From contig NC_081412.1 of the NCBI RefSeq assembly GCF_030272615.1, positions 345,778,169 to 345,842,168 of the forward strand: a DNA stretch of 64,000 nucleotides. The letters are read 5' to 3'. Shown here one piece after another: positions 24,901 through 36,900 of this stretch. Under the pieces are notes generated by a model that was not told where the DNA came from, made no database searches, and worked only from the letters and a program-made list of their open reading frames with translations. The first letter of the stretch is position 1; each line of letters starts with the position of its first letter. A program made the position numbers and the translations under genes. Source of the DNA: Cryptomeria japonica (lineage: Eukaryota > Streptophyta > Pinopsida > Cupressales > Cupressaceae).

Positions 24901-27900
24901 TGTTCCATACACAAAATGTTATGTCCCTACTAGTAGAGATCACTGTCCTGCAAAACAGATTGTTAGAATACAACAAATATATATATATATATATATAACT
25001 TGCAATTAAACTTCAATTACTAATTAACACTAATCTCAATTCTTATTTAATAAAAAAGATACGAGTGCAGTACTGGGACATGTCCTTAGGCGGCTGTGAA
25101 GCTCGCCTTCTTGGAACCCATCTTGGTTCCAAGCCATACCAGGAAATCGAAGGTTAATTCGATTCCTGTCTTGGATGTAATTTCTTACACCCAAGCCATA
25201 CCAGGAAATCGAAAGTTAATTCGATTCCTGTCTTGGATGTAATTTCTTACGTCCAAGCCATACCAGGAAATCGAAGGTTAATTTGATTCTTGTCTCTTAC
25301 ACCCAAGCCATACCAAGGAAGACCATCATATATGATCAATTCCTTGCTTTGGATGATGCATCTCATCATCCAAGTCTACCAGAGAGGACCAGCCAGATCC
25401 GTCTCTTCTTGGATGAACTTTGTCAACCAAGCCATAACATATATGCATATAGATTCTCAATATATATTGCCTACCAGGGATTATCATAATCCCTCCATTA
25501 GGCTAAGGGAATTTCCTCCCTATAGCCTCCATCATTTAATCATATTTATATTACATTTTACAATTCATTACTATTTTCCATTCCATAATTTACATCTACA
25601 TTTATATATTCTTTAATCTTTTTAATGATCCTAAATATACATACATATTCTACATGGGTATCTATCTTTATTGCTACATTCATATAAGTAAACATTAGTA
25701 ATATATGTATTCATAAATATGCATTAATATATATGTGTGTGTGTGGTACACACGTCCACACACATATATACCTTATGACTCTTAACCCTTCTTACCTGTA
25801 CACAGATCGCAGCTTGTTGTTGAAGTTCGCAAACTGCAATTATCGTCTGCAGATGGGAGTCCGCTATTTTGCCTGAAGTCCTTTTATTCCTCCACGTTAA
25901 CCTTTCTTCCCCTTGATCCCTTAATATCAGATTATGCCCTTAATCGATTCCTTGTGAAGAGTGTTACTGTCACATTAACTCCCTGTTCAATCTGTGTATA
26001 TGTTTATCTGATCTTGCTGAGCATAAATATGTATATAAATATAATGATTGATTTGACGAGTATCAACCCTTAATCTCTGCACTTTTTATGATAATCCGTA
26101 GTAATCTCCCCCTTCATTCACCTTCAATGCTTCCTTTTATATCCTCTCATATACTTGGAGAGTGGCGACTATATGGAGGGAGGCGCCTATTCAAGGAATT
26201 ATGTCCTTTAATAATCATTTTTTCATAATCGAGATCGCACCTTATAGTGTGGAGCTCCTCTAAGGTAATCACACCCCAATTATTAATTAATTTATGATTA
26301 GTTATACATGGTCATTCTTCCATGGAGGCGATCTTATTAAGGACATCATGTTGATCGCTAAGTAATAATAAATGATTGTCTTGAATCTCTAAAAGCTTAT
26401 TGTTGGTTGGATGCTTCGTGGTAATGGCCACTGACTTATATTGCCTGGTGGAAACATGGAATCCCTCGAATAATCATCATGGGGTACGTCTGGTGCAATA
26501 ATCATATGGTCATGCTGTTGTAGTCACTCCTAGTGTAGATGAAGGTGATCGAATTGGTTGATTTCAATGTTCTTATGTCTAACCACGTTCTTGGTCAATG
26601 ATCATCGAGCAGTCCATGGAAATCACCTTGTTCCCTAAAGATGGTCGAAAGACTAATTTATAAATGTGTGAGTCCTTACTTGTCATCCTTCAACCTTAAG
26701 GAAAATCGTGAAGTCTCATAAATGAGACAATTTTCCGATTTCATTTATATGATTAGAAAAATATTATTAAATAAATATTTAATAATTTCAAATAATCATT
26801 CGTTAATAATTATCATATTAATTAATAATAATAAGCGTTTCATTATGCTATATATAATGATCAAGGAGGGGACATGACACAAAACCTGCAATTTGAACAT
26901 AGAATGAGTATAACAAAAGAGCTAACACTTCCACAATATCTAGAATGGTCGTGTGTAGTATCCCTCTAGTGGCACCAAAAGGCGCTTCCCAAATATAGAA
27001 AATGAATTGAATTATCTAAATCCCTTCAGATTCCATGATTTATTTGCATTGTAACAAAAACATTGCTTGTGCCAAGAGGATAGTTTCAACATTGTCAATT
27101 TTGACATTTTTGCCACTTTTTCCATATTTCTGACATTTTTGCCACCTTGTAGAAACTGGAGATTTTGTCATCTTTCAAAAGTCACTCCTCTCTCTTTGCC
27201 TACACACTTGTCCTCCAAGTTCCTTGAGGTGACTTGGATGGCCCCAAAACTTCATCTAACATTCAAACAAGCGTAATGGTCAACAATCTCCCGCACAACT
27301 AGGTCCTAAGACAACTCACTTGACTAGATTGGATGCATACAATCAAGTAGTCATTTTACAATGACCTATTCTACAAATAGTACTATGGGCCTCCAAAATC
27401 TGAAGGACTCATTGAGGAAATCTCATAAAACATCTTCCTTTGGATTCCACTTCACCTTGCATGGAAGTTGATCTTTCAAGTCGACCAACCAAGTCTTGTG
27501 AATCCCCTCTTTAGGTCTACCCCTCCTTTTAAAAAACCGCATCACCTTCTAGTTCCTCTTGAACACTCAAAGATAGATCTTCAACTAAAAACAATAAGGT
27601 CTCTTCCTTCTCATCTAACATAGAAGGCTAAAAAAGGCAAGTTCTCAAAAATCACCATTGAATAGATCCTCATGTATAGTGGCAAACCAAGACAAAATGC
27701 ATTCTTTCCCACCTATTCGAAAATGAGAAATGATTCATAACACGTAGATTTAAACTTCCTAGCTTGAACATGGAGTCTTTCCTTACACAAGTATAGTCAT
27801 CCATTGTCTCCTACCTTAATTTTGTGCACAACTTAGTGTCAATCATGGTGCTTCTTCCACTTACATTAACTCTCTTTCAACTTCTCTTGTACGTGGAGAT

Positions 27901-30900
27901 GTATAAAGCAAATTCTTTTGATGAATTTTCCAGCCTTTTGGACTTCTAAGACCATATCTTCTCCACCTTTCTTGGACTGTCTTACAACAGCATCTAGAGG
28001 AATTGACAGTAGATAGGCAAAACACGTCTAAAATGGAGACAAACTTGTAGAAGCATAAATTGCCCAATTGTAAGAATATTGCACATATGCAAGACTCTCA
28101 TCTCAAGTCTTCAAATGCTGGTGATTTTTACTCTTAACAACTGAACCAATGTTATAGTTACCACTTCCATTTGCCCCATTGGTTTAGGGATGCAAAGTTG
28201 ACCTCTTCAACTGAGTATCTATCTTTGCCCACAACGCACACCAAAAATTCCCCAGGAACCTAGAATCTCCATCTGATACAATACTTCCAAGCAAGCCAAA
28301 ATGAACTCAAACATGTATAAAGAACGAGTCTGCTTCATCCTTACATAACAATGGTTTTTTGCACATAATGAAAACACATCTTGCTAAAACAATCAACTAG
28401 TACAAAGAAATAACCATGCCCCTTCTTGGACATGGGTAAACCTCCTATAAAATCCATAGACATACTCTTCCATCGATGAAAAGGTACAAGTCATGGCTGA
28501 TACAATCCAACTTCTAGGAGTTAGGCTTTGCTAACACTACATAGTCACATCCTTTTTAAGAACTTTGGGACATCAACTTGCATGTAAAGCCAATAAACAT
28601 ATCACAGAAGGTTAAAAATGGTCTTATGAGGTGTGAAACTCCCTCAAGAATAGAAACCTCCTCCTTTTCAGTACACACAATTTTCAGATCTTGTAGAGGA
28701 AACCTTCTTGCAAATGAACATTATTTTAGGTGCAAAATCATCAGTATTACCACTTTATGCTTGTTTGTACAGCTCTCCAAAGTCTTCATCGTGTTCATAG
28801 TTCTCCAAATAGACCTCTTTTGTGAAGGGTTCAAATCAAGAAAGTATGCATACTATTGTCAACAATAGCAGTCTAGACAACATATCAGCTAATTTATTTT
28901 GTAACAACCCCTTTTTACTTTATTGCTCGTGGAATTGTTGTAGGAAGCACATCCCCTTGTATTGGTGCGGTTGTAAATATTGGAGCAGTTGGTGATTTGG
29001 GTGGACAATCATCTCCCATCCTAACAACTAATCATTCCACTTCTTCACCACTTGCACCAACGGATAGAATTCCTTGTTGTAGGTGCCATAACCAAGGATT
29101 GAACCATTATTTTAATCTATATTGTAACATACCAGCTTTCCTCCTTACATAAAAGCATCCCCCATGGCAAAATGAATTGCACTATTTCCACCTCAAACGG
29201 TTGTTGCAAATTAGACAACACTAGTACAGACACATTGCTGATTTTTGGCTTCAATTCCTCAAATGTCATTTGCTCCTCTTTACCTATTTGAATCCTTTAC
29301 TATGGCCCGTGATAGCATGAAGAGGTGCTTCTACAGATGAAAAAGACTTGAAAAATTCCCTCAAAGATTTGGACTACCCTAGAAAATTCTTGTTTTAGTG
29401 ACATTATTTGGTTTAGGCCATTTCACTATGGCTTCCACTTTTGATGAGTCAATGTGTATTACTCCATCTTCAACTGTATCTCCAAGATACACAAGTGATT
29501 GTTTTGCAAACTCACACTTCTTTTCATTTAACAATGTTTGTTCTGCCTTAAAACTTGCAAAACCCTCTCTAGGTGCTCTCCATGTTCTTCATCGATTCTA
29601 TTGAAAATCAAAATGTCATCCAAATAAACTATTAACACAATCATCAATAAGTGGTCTAAATACCTCATTCATGAACCTCATAAAGTTGAAGATATGTTGT
29701 AAAACCCAAATGGAAGTACCTGCCACTCAAAGAAACCATGTCTAGTGTTTTCCATACATCATCCTCTTTCATTTGCACTTGAGGGTATTCAAACTTGAGA
29801 CCCAACTTTGTGAAATATATAGAATGTTGTAGCTGATCCAAAAGATCATCAATCTAGGGTAACGATACCTATTCTTAACTAATACCTTGTTTACTGTCTA
29901 TAGTCTATGTGCAAGCACCATAGACTATACAGGAACCACATGATTACTCCTCATTCTAACAACTCTTCAGCTGATTCTTAACCTCATTAGCCTTCACTAT
30001 GCTTTGATGGTGCAGACCTAGGTCCTAGGTTGGTATGGGGATTATTGGGCATCAATTGGATTTCGTGCTTGATAGCCTAAGTGGGGACAGCCCTTTTGAC
30101 TCCTCAAAGAGCTCACCGAACTGGCATATGAGCTGATTTAAGCCCTTTTTCTCCTTGCTGGTATGCAGCCCATGAAGGTTTTTTATCTCAGCCACTTGCT
30201 CTTTTTGCTTACCCCTAAACATGAGCAACGAAAATTTGCCACTAGCATTCATTAAATGCCTAGTTTGTCCCTACACTTACCATAGGAATTTGGGATTTGC
30301 CCTCCGAAGACTTGATCATGTATTCTCGACTTAATTTGACCAGCCTAAAACTTGTTTTCCTTTTTATATAATATGGCATTTTTTTCAATGAGATAAGAGC
30401 TTTGAAGCACCACTCCCCAAACATCCAATGGAATGACCTCGGCAACCACCTCATCCTTGAAGTCTATGGTAAGTCCAAACCTGATCAGACAGGGTGTATT
30501 GACTGAAATTTCAACATCTAATTTCAGCCAACTCAAAGAATATGGACTTGAGTGTCCCGTGGTTTGCAAACCAAGCTCATTAACTAGAGTTTGAGATATC
30601 AAGTTTGCTTGAGAACAAGTGTGAAACAGAGCATCGCCCTTTCTTCTCTTGAGTTGCAATTTTATGTAGAAAAGTTTGTTCATCTCATTCTCATCTTTTT
30701 ACCCACACATGTGCCTTTCCTCAGCAATCATCTAAATCAGAGATGCACTCTATCTTCTTCAACTTCTTGCTACAAAATACATTCTTGTTCTTCTTATACT
30801 TCTTAGACGGGTGAATCTTTTAATGAAGCTTCCAACAAACCTCTTTGTTGTGTCCTACTTTGTCACAATGTTTACAAAAGCGTTTCTAACTTTCTCCTCG

Positions 30901-33900
30901 TCCTTGGTCTTTGTGGTGAAGCTAGCCTTGTTTTTGCCCTTCCCTTTGTTTGAGTCTCCACCACTCTGTTTTTCTTTCTTCCCTGTTGTTTTTCCTGATA
31001 AGAAGATTTGTTCTTCTTCTCCATCTCAATATAGTGGGCATGTGCCACGCCTCCATATGTTGAGACTTTGCCATCAAAAAAATCCTTCTCGAGTGACCAA
31101 ACAGCACTCCTATATATTCCATCAACTCTATCCATCACATCCTTGCCAAGTTGAACCGCCTTCTTATGGAACTTTCCCATGTCTTTGATGATAGAGATGT
31201 CATTGGATAGGCCTCTCTTCCTTATAGTATATGGGGTAAAATTAATTGTCTCTAAAATCCTCCCATTTGGAGACTCATGGAACTCTTCTCAATTGCAAAG
31301 AAGCAACATGAACTTCATACTAAGTGAGTGCATGACCAGATAGGTTCAAACCTGCAAAGGAGACTCGATGATGTGAATTCATCTTGTGCAAAGTGTAATA
31401 AAATCAAATTTGTAAAATTTGGTCTAATTTTTAAACATTAACCTCAGCATCAAAAGGTTGTCTATTAATTTTTGCCTCTACTTTGAAAAGGACATTGTTT
31501 CCACCTAAAGAGGTATCTCCTTATTCACAGTCAATCTTCTTGGTTTGCTCCTCTTGTTCTCTCTTTCTATACCCAACTTTTGAGTTACAGCTTGTAAAAT
31601 GCTCTACAGCATGTCTACTTTACCTGTAGTCCTAGAGATTCTTGAAATATTCATCTTCCAACTTTCTCAATTTTTCTTCTTCTTTATCAATATCTCCAAC
31701 ACTATCTCTGGTCATCCTACTGCTCAAATCATCACTTCCACTCGATCTAGTAGTGGGCATAACCTGGAATTTTCACCGAAAAACTAAAATTTCCATAAAA
31801 ACAAGTAATTTTAACCTACTCTGATCCATTTGATTCATAAACTAAGAGAGATATTACTTAACAATTCATCAACACAAGAAAACGTATGCAAAATACTAAG
31901 AACATTAAAGACAACGCATAACAATGACTAAGATAACACAAATTACCATGGAGAAACCCTGGATGAGGAAACTCTAGAAAGAGTGAGTAATTTGCTCCTC
32001 GATCTACTAAAATCCAGTTGCATACATTGTAGTAATTTGATATGATACCAAAACAAGCTCCTTAACATTGCAACTAAGCTTCCAACCCTACAATGGTTTC
32101 TGAAACCTAAAAATCATGTTCCACTGTCTACAGAACTTTCAATTTGAACATACAATGAGGATAACAAGCGAGCTAACCTGATCTGAAGATATATCTTGTT
32201 TTGCAAAGGAGCTTTCTTTTGGCAGTAAGTAATATGAAAGTCTGTATCTAATCTGATGTGTACCATCTGGAAAGTGAATAGCATGTTGGTTTGTATATTC
32301 TCCATATGGTTTTGAGCATCTTTTGCTCAGCCATACATCTTTGCTTTGTAATGTTCTTTATAATCTTAATATATAAGTATGGGGTTCGCCTCTTTGTTCA
32401 AAAAAACAAAACAAGCAAGCTAACCCTTCCACCAATAGCATTCATTATTCTCGCGGGTGATGAACCAATAGCCCAAGCATTCCACAACTATGTATTTGCA
32501 ACTTTTGAAATGAAATAAATGTTGCATTTGTATTGTGGATTATGATGTAATGATTTTCATGACTGCCTACCTACATTTTATCATATTGTAAATAAATTAG
32601 TGTTTGATTATTGGGAAATTGATTAATAATATTTGGTATCAAAGCCATGGAAGAACAAGCTGGTTGGGGGAAAATATCATTTGTAAATTGTAATGTCTTT
32701 TTACAAAGCTAGTTAAATTGGTAGTCAAACTCTCCAACCTTTAGATTTTGTTTTAATTCGTTTAAATATTCATTAACACCTAATATCACAGTGGCTATGA
32801 GCTATTTTGTAGTTTGATTAGAAGATATTATACATTCAATTTTTAGAAAAGTCGTTTTACTAAGCTATGAAAGCAAAAGTAAATAAGATATCGCTGCACT
32901 TTTTGGCGTTGAACCACACTTTCAAGCCTTTAATACTATTATATTGAGAACACCCCACCAATGTCTACAAAGAGATTTTAAAACTTACAATGGGGCTGGA
33001 CCTTCTATATACCGTGGGATTATTTTTAGAATAATTTTAAAAAGCTTTGTTCACGGTCACATGTGACTATGTAATATGTGACATAAATGTCAATTTTATT
33101 GTGGAATTCCTTCCACATTCTACCTACTAGAGGAAAGAAAAAGAATAGGTTTATATAGATGCATCTGTAAGTTTGATAATTTTAAATAGCTTTGTTCACG
33201 GTCACATGTGACTATGTAATATGTGACATAAATGTCAATTTTATTGTGGAATTCCTTCCACATTCTACCTACTAGAGGAAAGAAAAAGAATAGGTTTATA
33301 TAGATACATCTGTAAGTTTGATATTTACCTTTAGCTTATTTGTAATTCTATAGTTATTGCCCACACCTTTATAGTAGATTATGAATTTTATATAATCTTG
33401 GTGGTGGTTTTTTTAATATAAATAACTTTTATTTAATGAGAATAGGGAAGGGAGATTTTTGAAAGATATGGCAATTATAAAATAAATAATTTATTTTATT
33501 AACTTAATATTTCATTATTAATTTTAATTTTACTAAGATTGAGTGTTCTCCTTTGTGTGAAAGAGGATTCTAGACATTGTATAAATGCAATTAAATTATT
33601 AGATAAAGAGACCTCACATCATATTATAATTTATACACATGATGGCATTGAGGCCTGAACATAAAACAAATTTAATATTGAACTAAAAATGATAACATTT
33701 GTGTATAGATAGAAAATTGGATCAATTAAGTCCAACTTGATTGAAGAGTGTAAATCCATATGAGAGCAACCATTAGGATATTATTAGCCCTACTGTGATG
33801 ATTATTAGGGAGAGGAATAATTTTTTGGATGTATTATAAATATAGGACTAGAAGTTTATGTGTATTGTTAATAATGCTTATACATAACAACGACGAGATT

Positions 33901-36900
33901 ATATAATGTATATAGGGGTTGTAAAAATAAGGCTTACATTGAAACTAGAAAGTCATACTAGAACACATAAATAAGGGAAATGGTATATAAAGTCACTTGG
34001 GTTAAATTAAGAATGTTGGGTAAAAATGTAACTCATAGGTGAAAAGAAATTCAAGCCAGTGGATGAAAACAATTTAGTAGGAAAAAATGAAATGTTGAAA
34101 TGCTTAAATAAGTTTTAATTATTTAATATTTATTAGGTTTTAAATTAAAGTTATAAGTTGTCGATAAAGGCTCAATCATTGGCCAAATTAATGCCCACTC
34201 TCGGCAATAACTGCTCATCATAACGAATAGTGTCCTACTTACAACTTGTTATCTGTAATGTCCCCTTATTGAATTATTGAGATTTTTAATATTTACTTGA
34301 CATTTATATGTTCAACTTGCAATAAGAACCTTAAACTTAGTATAAGAGACCCACTTGTAGATAATGACTCGATGGTAATATGCTCGTGTGCAATAACAAC
34401 TTAAGTGGGTTCAGTCTGATATGAAAGAAGATCGCAATCCTCCTCTTGAGAAAATACACTTATACAAGAAGTTTGATCACTGATGACTGAGTGTATGTTA
34501 GGATTGGAATATGTATATGTAAACCAAATTGTATATGATTATCTCCTTTATACACTGATTGCTTTCTCAGAAATTCAACTTAGAATCTCGCACTAATTTT
34601 TAGAGAATAATAAAGAATGAAACACTCTTCCTGGTCTTTATCTTTAAATGCCTGTGATATGATTCTTGAAGCCAATCTCATCATAAAAGATATGTTTTAT
34701 GCTTCCTCCTTACTTGGTATGCTCACAGGGAGCCTCCCGTTCTGGACTGATAACAAACAATAAATGAATCTGCAATCGATCTGATCTTCCACCTTGTTGA
34801 AAGCCGCACAATATAAGTCAGACGATCTGCTATGTATTTGGCACCTTCACCAGTAATTATCCTCAGTTCGATGATCTCCCTAGGATGATGGAGTGACTTC
34901 TTATATCCTTCCCCTATACTGAGTAGTCACGTCCTTTCCCAAGGTTATGCCCACTAAGAGGAGACACCTCTTTTAATGTGATCGCAGCCCTTCATTTACC
35001 AAGAGGCACTTGTTTGCCCTTAACCGTTTGTCTATTAATCACTAATTAATAATTTTGTGAACCGAGTCATTTACATTAATGAAAGAGAATGATTGATCCT
35101 CCAAGCTGATATTGATGATCAAACCCGATTGCAAGAGGTAGACAATTGATGGGTTTCTACCTCATGAATTTGTGAAGTCTTTACCTTGTAAGACAATTTC
35201 ATCTGATAGTAGAGGATTAGATCGGGGGGCAAAATATTATCTCATGCGATGATGGACATGTCACATCAAGAAATTACTTGGAAAGAAAAGAATCATGTTC
35301 CCTCCTATGGCCCAAGTATTGTTAGGGACAGTTGATCAGTCCTTATATGTCAAGTGCACCATTATTAAAGGTTTTGGCTCAGCTATCCTCCGTTCAATTT
35401 GCCTAAGCACATACTTGCCAAAATTGGAATTTTGGAGGCAATCAGGCAAATGAGGTCTGCTAATGACGCAACCTCCAGGATTCAAGGTTGCTGGTCAAGT
35501 ACAGAAGGTTGTCTTCATCAAATACAACATCACGACTGAAGATAAGACGTTCAGTGTCTATATCTATCAGTCTATAGGCCTTATGGTGATCACTGTATCC
35601 TGTCATCATGAGTTTCTGACTTTTGGAATCCAACTTGGAACGCTTAGCATCTGGAATCCAAACATAGGCAACAGAGCCAAAAACCTTCAGGTGGCTGATC
35701 TGAGGCTTCCGACCAGACCAAACCTCTTCTGGAGTCTTCCCCTTAACAGCCTGAGTAGGAGAGCGGTTAAGAAGGTAGACAGCAGTAAATACTGCTTCAG
35801 CCCAATACTTATTCGGAACACTCCTGTGTTGTAACATAGAGCGAGCCATCTCAACAACCGTACGATTGCGACGCTCGACAACACTGTTTTGCTGAGGAGT
35901 GTAGGGTGTAGTCAACTGGCGTTTGATGCCATGGGTATCACAGAAGTTGGAGAATGCAGAAGAACAAAATTCCCCCCCGTTATCTGTCCTAAGAGTAATG
36001 ATACTATGTCCAGACTCTTTTTCAACAAAGGACTTAAACTTCTGAAAGATACTAAATACATCTGATTTATGCTTAAGAAAGTACACCCACATCTTTCTAC
36101 TAAAATCATCTACAATAAGCAAAAAATATTTGCAACCAGTAACAGAAGATGTATTCATAGGACCACAAATATCAGCATGAAGTAATTGAAGTACCTTAGA
36201 TGCGCGCCAAGACTTTCCATGTGGGAATGAAGTCCGATGCTGTTTGCCAGCTTGACAAGCGCCACATACTCCAAGATGCTAAGTCTGAATATCAGGTAAC
36301 CCTGAAACAAGTCCCTCCCGAGATAGCTGAGAGAGATACTGAATATTGAGATGTCCATATCTCTGATGCCACAAAGTGCTGAGAGGAGACACACGAGCTG
36401 CTAGAGCCACTTCAGGAGAATCACCAGTGTCAAGAAGCCTATATAGGCCATGATCCTCTAGACCAACAGCAACAGTAAGACGAGTCTCCCGATCAATGAT
36501 GGAACACTTGTGAGCACTGAACACCACATCTAGTTGAGGAGAATTCCTCATAATCTGGCTGACAGAGAGCAGATTAAGTTCCATTCCAGGAACATAGTAC
36601 ACATTCAGAAAAATGAGAGTCCTGCCACCAGACTGTATCTAAACAGTGCCTTTGCCAACAACTGTATACTCCTCACCTCCGCCAAAGACAACGGAATCAC
36701 TGAAAGGTGAGAAGTCTGTAAACCAATCACGCCGATGAGAAAAATGACGTGATGCACCAGAGTCGATGTACCAAGTAGAAGACCTGGCATGATCTGAAGA
36801 CCTCTTAGCCATAAAGGCATAAAAGGCAGACTCCTTCTGCTCGGAATGTTCAGCAACATGCGCCTTCTGGTGTGACCCTCCCTGCTTCTTTTGTTCAGAA

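Larger units (their letters stand above)
24957..26879 (-). mobile_element. Element W2: solo LTR (about 1.9 kb)
   Basis: On the minus strand it starts TGTCATGTCCCCTCC (26879) and ends CTAACAATCT (24957), with CAAAAC on both sides (24951-24956 and 26880-26885). The flanks join into the G LTR sequence once it is removed. There is one LTR only, no PBS and no internal domain. A TATA box lies on the minus strand at 26141-26133. The left part carries a 62 bp tandem repeat and an AT dinucleotide run. The 3' terminal dinucleotide may be non-canonical. Confidence 0.75.

Noticed and set aside
24975-24998. Alternating AT run as an origin or structural element
   Set aside because: It is an ordinary dinucleotide microsatellite within the W2 LTR.
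20168-26879. A single 6.7 kb DNA transposon with long terminal inverted repeats
   Set aside because: The left arm lies inside element Z, while the right arm lies outside it in the G LTR. The right arm also has its own flanking duplication and LTR layout, so these are two insertions in opposite directions.
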